Shown: in pieces, positions 1-10,499 of the stretch
Position numbering within the stretch: position 1 is the first letter of the stretch
Layout of the letters: each line of letters opens with the position of its first letter
Source: Watersipora subatra
Lineage: Eukaryota > Bryozoa > Gymnolaemata > Cheilostomatida > Watersiporidae
Length of the DNA: 64,000 nt
Assembly (NCBI RefSeq): GCF_963576615.1
Contig: NC_088708.1
Location: 6,820,001 to 6,884,000 of the forward strand
Direction of reading: 5' to 3'
The notes under the pieces: model-generated
Told to the model about the DNA's origin: nothing
What the model saw: the letters and a program-made list of their open reading frames with translations, nothing else
Database searches by the model: none
Made by a program: the position numbers and the translations under genes

Positions 1-770
1 TAGTAATTATTTAATGCAAACAACCCCTGGTAAAAATCATCAATATTTTATATACGTACTGTACATATTCAAAATCAGTAACATAACAATATGTTAACTT
101 TCATAACTATAGTTACCTACAGTAACTTTAGTGTATTTAGTGGTTAAGATTTTCAAGAAAATGTAACATTAGAATGTACTATGTGGGAAGTTTTTACCTC
201 TGAGACAGAGGTATAACATAGACATTGAATTTAATTTAAAGGAATTTAGCTTACTAAACACATACTTGAAGCTAAGTTTTAGTATGTATTTTACTAAACT
301 AAACTTCAACTTTGTTATAGGCTAAAATTTTATCACTCATCTGTTTCTGGTTTCGTTTTCAAATTCATTTTTACTATAACTTAAAATGAATAATGCTGAA
401 CTGAGATAGCGAGCATCGTATATCTATTTCAGGCGTTGTGGGAGGGATTTCGGAGAATAGCATATCGGCATATGCGTTATTTCGTCGTAATCAGTACACC
501 GACTGCCAAATTTTAACTTGAATTTTAACAGAGAAATTTCTGTTGATAATGTATGGTGGAAAAATTTAAAAATAAAAATTTGCCCTCACATGGTGAGGAC
601 GGAAAAACATCGTGTTCCATATAGTGAGGTGAAAGAAATCGTAACAGAGGCATCGTAACCCGAGGGCACACGGTACGGTATTAATTCATAATAACAAGTA
701 TGCATCTAGCATGTGAAATCGTGAAAATGATATAGGCTACAGTATATGATATAAGCACTGGGTGTGATAA
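1..770. other. AT-rich sequence, no gene seen
   Basis: No open frame of useful length, no splice-bounded coding block and no clear repeat was found on either strand. It may be intergenic, or an intron of the minus-strand gene ending near 2550. Confidence 0.4.
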
Positions 771-774
771 GAAC

Positions 775-960
775 AGTTAAGTCCTGTGGTTACGCGAGCT
801 TGTTAGCAGACTTGTGACTTGAATGTCCTGAGTTCTAATACGGAACGAAGGTGATTTGTCGTTGCTAAAATTTTATCGCTATAGCTGGACAGATGAACGG
901 TGACAGAAAATCGTAAAAAAACATATAAAGAGATTTATATGCATAATTATGTTGAAATAT
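775..960 (+). repeat. Partial copy of the tRNA-like dispersed repeat
   Basis: A diverged tRNA-like block (about 796-850) is followed by the family's marker segment containing GCTATAGCTGGACAGA near 880. An A-rich segment with a TTTATAT run follows. The same order appears in the fuller copies near 18.4, 37.9 and 47.0 kb. The 5' half of the family is missing here. Confidence 0.5.
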
Positions 961-1309
961 TACCTTAAAGTACTCATATTCATTGGGTAAAGAAACTTAG
1001 CTAATCGCAACTACCTTACTTGCGCGTTGTGTAGCATAAGAAGTATAAGTGTTTTAAAGAATCTGTTTTAACTATGCCTCGAGCTTTCAAATATTTGAAT
1101 TATGTATTGGCTGGACACACACAGAAATAAACAACTACCTCATGTGGTTGATAAGTAGTTAGAATAGTAAATGTTGTACATGTCGATTAAATTTTCTATG
1201 CAAAAACTTTTTTTATTACTCGTGCAACATCGGACATCCAGTAGTATTTTCTATATGATTTAATGAATGCGCAACAAATGCTTGAACCAATACACAATTT
1301 ATCAGCTAA

Positions 1310-1669
1310 TCTATATACATGTATATATTTCTCAAAGTATGTCCACGTTTATGCTTTCCGGCTATAGCTATTAAAACCTTGGAATATAGAGTTCGTACCG
1401 ACGAGGATTTGATCTGAGATCCTACCATTCACCAGTCTAACACCCTGCCCAATAGGCCACAGAGAATCAGTTGATAGCTTGCTGATATAAGTCGCTATAT
1501 GAGAGCACATACTCAACGCAGGGTGATTGCATAAATAAGGGATTGTCATTAGTTGGCTTACTAAAATTTTCCATTGGCAATCTGCCAGGGTAATATCAAG
1601 TGGCACGCAACTCTCATTACTTCTCATTGTTTATAAGCTGATTTTTGTTACCCGGGCAACGCCTAGCTA
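1310..1669 (-). repeat. Dispersed SINE-like repeat, minus orientation
   Basis: Read on the minus strand, this starts with a CTAG...CGTTGCCCGGGTAA head (plus strand 1650-1669), then an AATCAGCTTATAAAC block, a CCAATGG-containing middle, a tRNA-like segment with A-box-like and B-box-like parts (about 1410-1460), GCTATAGCCGGA, and a TTTGAGAAATATATA tail. Copies in both orientations occur near 18.3, 36.4-38.0 and 46.9 kb. The 92-residue open frame inside it is repeat sequence, not a gene. Confidence 0.7.
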
Positions 1670-1672
1670 GTC

Positions 1673-2354
1673 CACAATACTGTTACAACTAATGCACAAT
1701 ACTGTTACAACTAATGCACAATACTGTTACAACTAATGCACAATACTGTTACAACTAATGCACAATGCTGTTACAACTAATGCACAATGCTGTTACAACT
1801 AATACACAATGCTGTTACAACTAATATGCAATGCTGTTATAACTTATGCACAATGATGTTACAACTAATGCACACTACTGTTATAACTAATACACAATAC
1901 TGTTATAACTAATGCATAATGCTGTTACAACTAATATGCAATGCTGTTATAACTAATACACAATACTGTTACAACTAATATGCAATGCTGTTATAACTAA
2001 TACACAATATTGTTACAACTAATGCACAATGCTGTTACAACTAATGTTAAATACTGTTATAACTAATGCACAATGCTGTTACAACTAATGTTAAATACTG
2101 TTATAACTAATGCACAATGCTGTTACAACTAATGTTAAATACTGTTATAACTAATGCACAATGCTGTTACAACTAATGTTAAATACTGTTACAACTAATA
2201 CACAATACTGTTAAAACTAATGCACAATACTGTTACAACTAATGCACAATGCTGTTACAACTAATACACAATACTGTTACAACTAATGCACAATACTGTT
2301 ACAACTAATGCACAATGCTGTTACAACTAATGCACACTACTGTTACAACTAATG
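1673..2354. repeat. 22-bp minisatellite, about 31 copies
   Basis: The unit carries ACTGTTACAACTAATGCACA plus two bases and repeats almost without indels. Variants (GCTGTTACAAC, AATGTTAAATAC) alternate between about 2030 and 2190, giving a 44-bp higher-order repeat, so the array grew partly by duplicating unit pairs. It abuts the minus-strand dispersed repeat ending at 1669. Confidence 0.95.
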
Positions 2355-2549
2355 GAAAAATAAACTCTTTAAATAACGAATAACAAGAGTTAAGAAGCTT
2401 GAAATAAAATTTCCCTAAACTTACAACAAAATTTGCATCCAAAAAAACTTGTAACCAAAAAAGGACACGTATTAAATAATTTACCCACAGTAATTAATGG
2501 TAAATCTGCAAATAACAACAGTTTTGCTCAATTCACCCCATAGAATTTA

Positions 2550-2697
2550 CTAGCCATCTGTGTCACCTGACTGGCCTGGACTGTTTCGCCTAATCTGCTC
2601 ATTGAGGTTGTCTGCTACAAAAGACACGGTATCTCCTTGCTTTATTACCATGCCTCTGCGTCGCTGATCATGAGTTACTACTCCATCCTCTGTATCA
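2550..2697 (-). CDS. Last coding exon of an unidentified minus-strand gene
   Basis: On the minus strand an acceptor (CATTGTAG) precedes one base that completes a split Ser codon. Then come 48 sense codons and TAG at 2552-2550. The phase matches the donor of the upstream exon at 2993, giving an AGT codon across the junction. The peptide contains RRRGMVIKQGDTVSFVADNL and ends in a Gly/Ser/Asp-rich tail. I do not recognise the family. The matched phases, acceptor and basic-then-amphipathic composition argue for a real gene. Its remaining exons were not found. Confidence 0.55.
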
Positions 2698-2992
2698 CTA
2701 CAATGACATGGTCTGCTAGTGACTCAGTCCCACGAGTGATACTGATGAGTTAGGCAGATCAACAAGCGATTACAGTAGCACTTTGGGAATGTCCATACAT
2801 GACCTTTGTTACTATGACAGATTGAGCTAGTAGATAACTGAATACTGTAAACTTCTAATCCTACGCTCTTATTAGACAGCTTTGTTTGTCAGTGCATTAT
2901 CTTTATTTCCTCAAACAGTATATAGCGAAGAGGCAGTTGAAATGGCAAAACTTCCTTGTCATAAATATCCATCCTAAACAAAATTTGTTAAC

Positions 2993-3222
2993 CTTAAAGA
3001 GACATCGCTGTCAGGGCCACCAGTTTCTCCAGAGCTCCACATAACTGACTGCGAGTCTGGACCTTCCGTCTCACTAGAGATCACTGAACCAACAGCCTCG
3101 TCAACTGCTTCGATGATCCTCCCACTATTTGCTTCAGTAATTGGGCTTGTGTCGCTAGCTTCACTGTTGGATACTTCAAAGTCGCTTGCTTGTCCAGACT
3201 CTTCCGACTCTGCCATCTCCAC
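2993..3222 (-). CDS. Acidic internal exon of the same minus-strand gene
   Basis: This 230-nt block on the minus strand is preceded by a strong acceptor (pyrimidine-rich, ending TTTGTCAG). It reads open in phase 0 and ends at TTTAAG/GTTAAC in phase 2. The roughly 76 residues are rich in Ser, Glu and Asp (for example MAESEESGQASDFEVSNSEA), as in disordered or phosphorylated linkers. There is no known domain. An in-frame ATG is the third codon, so this could be a first coding exon, but the acceptor favours an internal one. Upstream exons would lie at higher coordinates, possibly past the LTR element. Confidence 0.55.
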
Positions 3223-3506
3223 CTGACAAACAAGGTGAAAGGACTAATGAAAGGGAACGTGGAATAGTTCTAAATTAATGTTTCAAATTTTGGGATTCTC
3301 CTCAGGCTCGTTAACTGTATTTGATACAAAGAAGTGCATGGTATAACTCCTAAAAATGTAAATTACTTACATGGCTATGCAGAATAAATAGACAACGTTT
3401 TAGTTTGAGATAAAAAAGTTGAGACAATGTATAGAAAGCCATATAATTGATTCAAACAAGAGACAAAGTAAACATAAGACAACATCCATTATAATTTGTC
3501 TTATAG

Positions 3507-4134
3507 GTTGACTTGCGACAAAATTCACATTACAGTTATTTGGTATCAAAAGGTTCACCATGTCTTATTCTGCTGTGTTGTAGGTCCAAAATATGTAGAA
3601 ATGTGATTACAAGCTCTTAAAAGCTCAAAAATGAACAGTTAATCGCAGCCATCATGAAAACGCCGTAGGTTGGAACACAGCAAAACGGCTCAAATGGGAC
3701 GTAGTTGAACACGATGTGCTCCCATTTACACTTTCATGCAACCTCATTCATCAAAATATTTTCACAAATATACTTCACCCATTTAATAAAACCATGTCTA
3801 TTGTCCTTTTGCGTCTATTTCATCATTATTGTAATGCTGTTACTTTGAGCACTGATATACGAGCCGTTTTATATTGAGCCTTTTATTAGACTTTTAATTC
3901 ACATGATAACATCACGTGTCAAAACAGTAACCACGTCAAGTCGAGTACGTCATCGAAATAAAGGGATTCCAACCTACAGCGTTTCGTGATGGCTGCGATT
4001 AACTGTTCATTTTTGAGCTTTTAAAAGCTTGTAATCCCATTTCCACATATTTTGGACCTACAACACATCAGATTAAGACATGGTGAACCTTTTGATAGCA
4101 AATAACTATAATGTAAATCTTGTTGCAATTCAAC
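3507..4134. mobile_element. Long-terminal-inverted-repeat element, copy 1
   Basis: Arms of about 170 bp (3507-3680 and about 3963-4134) are reverse complements with scattered mismatches, beginning GTTGACTTGCGACAAAATTC. The centre has no coding capacity, so this is a non-autonomous foldback/MITE-type element. A second copy at 36562-37368 shares arms and centre. Target duplications are not clear; the superfamily is unknown. Confidence 0.8.
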
Positions 4135-5277
4135 TTTTAAAAATCTTAGAAAATCAGTTTTTCCCTAGAATACTGCTTGACTAAGCAGCCAAGCCTTAAC
4201 CGCAATGCATAACAAGCAACAACTACCTTTTTTCAAAATTGCAATTATGCATGTGCCTTTGGGACAATTTAAATTAGCTGTCAACGACACTCTTTTCTAT
4301 TGCCTGACATTGAATAGTCAATGTGCATTGCAGCTACCTGAATGACCATTTTGCAACATACGAAGTGAACTTGGTTAAAATTATAATTCTTCCATAAGCA
4401 GTGCGGTTGTACCCACTAATTACACTCGTATTGCTTCCAATATGGCTTTGGCTTTATTGCACACACCCTCATTCTCCAACTTTTTACCTCTTCCAAACCG
4501 CTAACTTTTACCCGAGTTAATGTTCTTACTTTAGGCAAATTATTTTACTTGATCTTTTCTTTCTTGTTTGGATTTAAATAAAAAATAAATAAGCCTACCA
4601 ATTAGCAGCAGAAAAAGAAACTAGTTATTAATCTACATTTTTGTAAGTATTAAAATTATTATAAAATTCACAAATGTGCCAGGATAACAATTAATAAAAA
4701 TTAAGGTAAATTGCCTTATTATGTATTTTCTATCTCTGCATTTGTGCTTGTGGTTTTTCCTTGGCTCTTGCAAAGATACAAACAAAAAGCAAAAGTTAAA
4801 ATTAAAAACTGGTGCCGCAGAGCGTTCACCGTTTTTCGCTAAAACAAAATTCCTAAAAACAATGTATTTGGTCAATAGTATACATGAATCATGACTATTA
4901 CGAGAAACTCTGTCAAAAGGAATTGAAACACCCTAAAATACATCACCTTCCGCTTAGGGGATCGCAAATGACACTGTCATTATAGCAATATATAAAGGTT
5001 ATTAAAAATGTTATTCAGATTACAAAAACATAAAATTCAAAACTGACAGCTCCCTGTAACAAGAGAGTTATAATAAGACTAATCTTATCAATATTTAAAC
5101 TAAACAAATTCAAAAGGAAAGACATAAAAGAAAGATCTTGCAGGTCTCATCAGTATATACGTAAAAGATGCAAATACTATAGACCTACGATATATCTATG
5201 TATGTGGTGCTCAAACGAGCTTTTTTGCACTCTGGTGTTAATATGGCCTACACTAGTACCTGTTCTGGTCATGTGAT
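4135..5277. other. No confident gene
   Basis: AT-rich sequence left of the retrotransposon. A minus-strand open block near 4430-4500 (containing LENEGVCNKAKAILEAIRV) lacks convincing splice sites. An 80-residue minus-strand open frame at 4633-4875 has low complexity. Neither is called as a gene. Confidence 0.35.
5273..5277 (+). other. Target-site duplication, left copy
   Basis: GTGAT directly before the 5' LTR is repeated directly after the 3' LTR (9782-9786). A 5-bp duplication is usual for Ty3/gypsy integrases. Confidence 0.9.
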
Positions 5278-5531
5278 TGTTGACATTATGTTTGAGATTA
5301 TCTACATGTTTTACCTTATCCACGTCAAGCTAATTTGGTGTTTAATAATTACAATGCATTGATAATTGTTTACTGTATAATATTTTATGAGCATACTCTT
5401 TTCTGTTAGCATCTTGGTTTAGAGATTACAATATAAAAACCGGGTTCGTTTTCCGGTCGCCATACTTGCAACTACGATTAATCATCTCTGTCTCCAAACT
5501 ATAAAAACAAGTACTTCAACCAATCATAACA
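5278..5531 (+). repeat. 5' LTR of Ty3/gypsy-type element
   Basis: This 254-bp LTR starts TGTTGACATTATG and ends AATCATAACA (TG...CA). A TATA-like ATATAAAAACC lies near 5430. It differs from the 3' LTR by one single-base indel and two substitutions, so the insertion is recent. Confidence 0.95.
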
Positions 5532-5550
5532 TGGTGCCCCGAGTGTGATA
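5532..5550 (+). other. Putative primer-binding site
   Basis: TGGTGCCCCGAG begins immediately after the 5' LTR. TGG is the complement of a tRNA 3' CCA end, the standard position for a tRNA primer. I cannot assign the tRNA. Confidence 0.6.
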
Positions 5551-5575
5551 CTGGTTTTTGGTCGTTACAAGAGCC

Positions 5576-8500
5576 ATGGAACAACTTCTGGCACCAAAAC
5601 CTTTAAGTGATGGGGGTAACCTACCCGAGGAGTGGAAGGACTTCAAGAGACAGTTTGATCTTTTCCTGGTAGGTACAGAGAAAACCAATGCCGATAATGT
5701 TGTCAAAGTTGCTTTATTACTAAGAACCATCGGCCCGAGGGGAGTTGATATTTATGACTCGTTTACGTGGACTACAGATGAACATAAAAATAATTATGCC
5801 AGGGTTTGTGAGGCGTTTGATGCGTTCTGTGCACCACGTGTGAATACAGTGGCCCAAACCCATAAGTTACTTACTATGAGGCAGGGCAGGAAAACATTTG
5901 ATGAATTTCTAACCGAGGTGCACTCAGTTGCTAGACTTTGTCAGTTTGACACCATGTATAACAGGATGGTTTTGCACGCTCTGCTATTGGGCATAGAGTG
6001 TGACAGAACAAGAAGGCGCTTGTTTGAAAAACAGGATGTAGACCTGAATACTGCGGTCCAAATAGCACGACAGATGGAGGCCGCAGCAATAGATCTGAAG
6101 GCAATCACCTTGCAAGAAGAAGTGGCTGCAGTACGCCGCTACCAGCCACAGAGAAAACTAGATCAGGAGGGCAGAAGAGGCCATTCCAAAGGCGGTAAAG
6201 GTATGCCGTCTAGCGGTAGTTGTGATAGGTGTGGAATGTCACACCCTCCCAAGTCTTGCCCAGCGTTTGGTCAAAAGTGCCATCTGTGCACAAAATACAA
6301 TCACTTTGCGAAATTGTGTAGGTCTAAGAAGCCGGGTGGAAGCAAGACTGAGTCTGCCCATCAAGTCAGTTCATGGAACTACTCGTCAGATGAAGAATCG
6401 ACAAACAGCATTCAGATCACTACACGAGACAAGAAGTTACTTGCTAAGATTTCGGTGAGAGCTGGGGATTTTCAGACCGAGATCCATTTTCAACTCGACA
6501 CGGCAGCTACTTGTAACATTCTTACTGTAGCTGACTATGAAAAGATTGGTCAACCAACCCTACAGCCAACCACTACCAGACTCATCATGTATGATCAGAC
6601 TGAATGCAAACCAGAAGGCTGGTGCTATGTTGAAGTCATGGACAAAGAAGGAAGCTATCGCAATTTGCGATTTATGGTGGTAAACACCACACAACGGAGT
6701 CTGCTGTCTGGAACCACATGTCTGTACATGGAGTTGATCTACCTGACAGAGTCAGTATGTCTGGTAAATGAAAGGAAACTGAGCGATCTTCTGGATGAGT
6801 ATGATGATGTGTTCACAGGGATGGGCACTCTACCAGGAGAATATCGCATAGAGCTGGATAAGGAAGTTCAGCCTGTTCAGGTGAGACCTCGCAAGTTACC
6901 TCTCTCAATGAAGGCCGATGTTGAGGCTGAAATTACCTCACTAGAGAAGCGTGGAGTCATCAGCCGTGTCAACCATCCAACACAATGGATAAGCCATATA
7001 CAGCCAGCAAGAAAGGCAAACAACTCCATACGCATATGCATCGACCCTCAAAACCTTAATTGCGCAATCAGGCGCAACCACACACAGATGCCTACGCTAG
7101 ATGACGTACTAACCCAGCTGAACCGAGCCAGGTGCTTTTCGCTCTGTGACGCCAAGGACGGTTTCCTTCAAGTTAAACTAGCTATGGATTCGACTGATCT
7201 GACAACATTCTGGACTCCTGGTGGAAAATATAAATACCTAAGGATGCCCTTTGGCATCTCGAGTGCACCAGAGGAGTTCCAGAGAAGACTCTGTGAGTGT
7301 CTGCATGGCTTGCAGGGGGTAACAGTTGTCGCCGATGATGTACTTGTCTATGGAACTGACAGAGAAGATCATGACAAAAACCTGGAGGCACTTTTGAAAC
7401 GAGCTAGGGATACCGGACTACGCCTGAATTGCCAAAAATGCAAGTTTCTGCAGGATGAGCTCAACTACATTGGACATGTTCTCACAGCCGCCGGAGTTAA
7501 GCCAGATCCGGCGAAAGTTGAAGCCATTGAGAAGATGCAGCCACCAGCGTTGACAGAGGGGGTGCGGAGATTTCTCGGACATGTGACATACATGTCCAAG
7601 TTCATCAACAACTTGTCGGCTGAGAGTGAACCACTGAGGAGACTCCTTAAGGACAACACAGTCTTTGAGTGGGGCCGTGACCAAGAAAGAGCGTTCCGAA
7701 AGCTTAAGGCTATGTTGGTGAGGGCAGACACTCTCCAGTATTTTGATACCAACAAGCCCATCGTGATCCAGACGGATGCTTCAACGGCAGGAATAGGAGC
7801 TGCACTTATGCAGGATGGTAAGCCGATTGCCTACGTGTCACGGTCGCTCACTGAATGTGAGTTCAAGTATATCCCCTTGGAACTTGAATGCCTGGCCATT
7901 GTTTTCGGCACAGAAAAGTTTGACCAGTACATCTTTGGTCACGCAGATGTGACGATCCACACAGACTACCAGCCAATACCCACAATTTTCAAAAAACCTT
8001 TATTCAAAGCTTCAAGGAGAGTGCAGGCTATGCTGCTGGCTCTACAACGATATTTTGGCATCAAAATTCTTTGGAGACGGGGAAAAGACCAGAAGACTGC
8101 AGATATGTTGTCTAGAGATGCTTACATGGAAGCACCAGGGACAGCGCCACCACGGGAGCACGTGTTTCAGTGTACAGAAAAGCCTGGAGACCGGTCATTG
8201 CCAAATGTGCTCTACCAGAAAGTACAGCGGCTAACCTCTAAGGACAAAGATTTGTTAGAACTGATGGAACACATCAAAGCCGGTTGGCAAGATGTACCAT
8301 CCTCACCTCTGATCAGGCATTACCACTCCTTTCGGGATGAAATGACCGTAGAGGATGGCATTATCTACCGTGGCAGTAGAACAGTCATTCCGAGAGAGAT
8401 GCAAGCCGAGGTGATTGAGAGTCTCCATGCTAGTCACATGGGGACGGGAGCAACTCTACGCAGAGCCCGACTCACTGTATATTGGGCAGGCATGTCCAAA

Positions 8501-8602
8501 GATGTCACAGAAAGATGTAGTCGATGCTTGGTGTGTCTGCAGGATACAGACCGACAACAGCGAGAAGAACACCAAGCACATGCAGTTCCTGCGAAACCCT
8601 GA
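5576..8602 (+). CDS. Gag-Pol polyprotein of Ty3/gypsy-type retrotransposon, ended by an in-frame TGA
   Basis: One uninterrupted frame from ATG 5576 encodes about 1008 residues with Gag and Pol fused and no frameshift. In order: a Gag region; two zinc knuckles near residues 215-250 (CDRCGMSHPPKSC, CHLCTKYNHFAKLC); an aspartic protease with Asp-Thr-Ala near 308; reverse transcriptase with YLRMPFGISSAPEEF near 553 and VADDVLVYG near 585; RNase H from IQTDAST near 731; and an integrase zinc-binding HHCC region near 950-990. The frame stops at TGA 8600-8602, between the zinc-binding region and the integrase core, which continues in the same frame after the stop. Domain order PR-RT-RH-IN is that of Ty3/gypsy (Metaviridae). 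No env is present. The LTR sequence suggests youth, so the stop is probably recent. Confidence 0.93.
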   Translation: MEQLLAPKPLSDGGNLPEEWKDFKRQFDLFLVGTEKTNADNVVKVALLLRTIGPRGVDIYDSFTWTTDEHKNNYARVCEAFDAFCAPRVNTVAQTHKLLTMRQGRKTFDEFLTEVHSVARLCQFDTMYNRMVLHALLLGIECDRTRRRLFEKQDVDLNTAVQIARQMEAAAIDLKAITLQEEVAAVRRYQPQRKLDQEGRRGHSKGGKGMPSSGSCDRCGMSHPPKSCPAFGQKCHLCTKYNHFAKLCRSKKPGGSKTESAHQVSSWNYSSDEESTNSIQITTRDKKLLAKISVRAGDFQTEIHFQLDTAATCNILTVADYEKIGQPTLQPTTTRLIMYDQTECKPEGWCYVEVMDKEGSYRNLRFMVVNTTQRSLLSGTTCLYMELIYLTESVCLVNERKLSDLLDEYDDVFTGMGTLPGEYRIELDKEVQPVQVRPRKLPLSMKADVEAEITSLEKRGVISRVNHPTQWISHIQPARKANNSIRICIDPQNLNCAIRRNHTQMPTLDDVLTQLNRARCFSLCDAKDGFLQVKLAMDSTDLTTFWTPGGKYKYLRMPFGISSAPEEFQRRLCECLHGLQGVTVVADDVLVYGTDREDHDKNLEALLKRARDTGLRLNCQKCKFLQDELNYIGHVLTAAGVKPDPAKVEAIEKMQPPALTEGVRRFLGHVTYMSKFINNLSAESEPLRRLLKDNTVFEWGRDQERAFRKLKAMLVRADTLQYFDTNKPIVIQTDASTAGIGAALMQDGKPIAYVSRSLTECEFKYIPLELECLAIVFGTEKFDQYIFGHADVTIHTDYQPIPTIFKKPLFKASRRVQAMLLALQRYFGIKILWRRGKDQKTADMLSRDAYMEAPGTAPPREHVFQCTEKPGDRSLPNVLYQKVQRLTSKDKDLLELMEHIKAGWQDVPSSPLIRHYHSFRDEMTVEDGIIYRGSRTVIPREMQAEVIESLHASHMGTGATLRRARLTVYWAGMSKDVTERCSRCLVCLQDTDRQQREEHQAHAVPAKP

Positions 8603-9505
8603 ACCAAGATCGGAGTCGACTTGTGCGAATATGAGAAGGAACACTTAATTGTGATTGTGGATTACACATCCGATTATCTGGAATGTCACCCAGTGAAGAA
8701 CCTGTCTTCTCAAGGAATTATAGACCAGCTGAAACAACTGTTTGCGAGGCTGGGCATCCCACAAGTGGTCCAAACCGACAATGGGCCTCAGTTTGCCTCT
8801 GATAAATTTGCAACATTTGCAGAGAAGTGGCGATTCTACCACACTACAAGCTCACCACACTACCCCCAGTCCAACGGCAAAGTGGAGTCGGCAGTAAAGA
8901 TAGTAAAAAGGACTTTAAGAAGGACTGCAGATCCCCAGTTAGCAATACTAGAGTACCTCAACACTCCTACATCGGAGATGTCCACTACTCCTATACAGAG
9001 ACTCTTGGGTAGGGAGACGAGATCTATCTTGCCACTGAGCCCCCGAAAGCCTAATGAGGATGAGGTCCAGAACTGGAGGGAAAAGTGGCTAAAACGGAAA
9101 AAGACTCAGGAGAAATATAATGATCGGCACAAGAATCTTCCTGCTTTACAGGAGGGGACCCCGGTAATGGTACAGGATTTCAATCGACATCGTCGAGAAT
9201 GGAAAGGAAGACTGGTCAAGCAACTAACTGACCGCTCCTACACAGTCGAATGCCATGATAACTTGTTGAGGCGAAACCGGCGTGATCTAAGGCCAGTGCC
9301 TGTAGATATGCCAGAACACCCAAGCCAGCATTCTCCACCAAGGAGCAGATCACCACAGAATATTGATGCACCAGCTACTCACTCAGAGTCCCAGGCCCTA
9401 GCCCCAGGTCCCAGTCCCGGAATTCAGTCCCCTGAGGCCACTCCTCGACGAATACCACCTAGGCAACGCCAAAAGCCAGTCTGGATGAAAGACTATGTAC
9501 AGTAA
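8603..9505 (+). pseudogene. Integrase core and C-terminus, separated by the TGA
   Basis: The frame after the stop at 8600-8602 stays open to TAA near 9503. It encodes the integrase core with its catalytic acidic residues (IVDYTSDYLE, QTDNGPQFAS, and Glu in YPQSNGKVESAVKIVK). A C-terminal DNA-binding region and a Pro/Ser/Arg-rich tail ending KPVWMKDYVQ follow. No chromodomain is visible. There is no ATG at the start of this segment, so without readthrough it is probably not made and this copy is probably not autonomous. Confidence 0.9.
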
Positions 9506-9517
9506 CAGACTATTGTT

Positions 9518-9528
9518 AGAAGGGGAGA
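9518..9528 (+). other. Polypurine tract
   Basis: AGAAGGGGAGA lies immediately before the 3' LTR, the standard site for plus-strand DNA priming. Confidence 0.85.
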
Positions 9529-9781
9529 TGTTGACATTATGTTTGAGATTATCTACATGTTTTACCTTATCCACGTCAAGCTAATTTGGTGTTTAATAAT
9601 TACAATGCATTGATAATTGTTTACTGTATAATATTTTATGAGCATACTCTTTTCTGTTAGCATCTTGGTTTAGAGATTACAATATAAAAACCGGGTTCGT
9701 TTTCCGGTCGCCAACTTGCAACTACGATTAATCATCTCTGTCTCCAAACTATACAAACAAGTACTTTAACCAATCATAACA
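9529..9781 (+). repeat. 3' LTR of Ty3/gypsy-type element
   Basis: 253 bp, nearly identical to 5278-5531: one base is missing (CGCCAACTTG against CGCCATACTTG) and there are two substitutions near the 3' end. It is followed by the target duplication GTGAT at 9782-9786. Confidence 0.95.
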
Positions 9782-9786
9782 GTGAT

Positions 9787-10480
9787 TACCAAGATGCAAG
9801 ATAAATTTATCTTCATCACCAGATGCTTTGTTACCCAAGATGTGCGTATATAGCCTGATATCACAAGATGTTCAACAAGGACCTTAGGATATTCCAGTTA
9901 AGACCGTTAACTCAGATGTTTCTTCGTACTTCTTCAGGTTGAACGCTCATCTAAATACCTTACGATTGATTCGTTCCAGCATATATACGTTCTTAATTTT
10001 GTAGGGCAACTAGACCTGGCATACTCCAATATGGACCTTCATATAATTTTGTAGGCATTTGTACGAGTTTTAGCGGTAGCTCTCAGTAAGTTTCTCATAA
10101 GCATATATGCAGCACCCCAGTAGCCTATTTACAAGCACTAGCAATATGTTGCTCAAAGTTCAGCCTCTGATCTATAGTGACCCCCAAGTATTTTATGTAA
10201 TCAACCTATATAAGTGGTGTCTGTAGCATGAAATAGGAATAACATTTACTTTTAGTGATGTTCTCTTGTAATCCTAACATGTTCACACCTTTCTGCATTA
10301 AACTTCAGATGAGAGTTATTTACCCAATTTAAAAAGTTGTCTAAGTTACTCTGCAGTTGGTTGGTGCACTCAGGTGTCGTAATTGCATGAAAAAGAAAGG
10401 AATAATCTGCAAAAAGCTTAACCTTCCAATATTTAATACAAATGTGAAGAAGAGCAGCTCCTTGATAATACAAAACTATT
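9787..10480 (-). pseudogene. Degenerate non-LTR retrotransposon reverse transcriptase
   Basis: The clearest part is an open block at 10473-10252 (minus) with FADYSFLFHAI and NWVNNSHLKFNAERCEHVRI, matching the palm region and downstream part of LINE reverse transcriptases. The usual YADD/FADD centre reads FADY, so a catalytic Asp is lost. Further along, YIKYLGVTIDQRLNFEQHI (near 10190) continues the family match, followed by stops and frameshifts. The LTR element lies just beyond the 3' side of this relic. Confidence 0.75.
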
Positions 10481-10499
10481 TTTGCATTTTCCTTTAGTT

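Noticed and set aside
7182..7761. Minus-strand frames inside the retrotransposon
   Set aside because: They are shadows of the polymerase coding frame.
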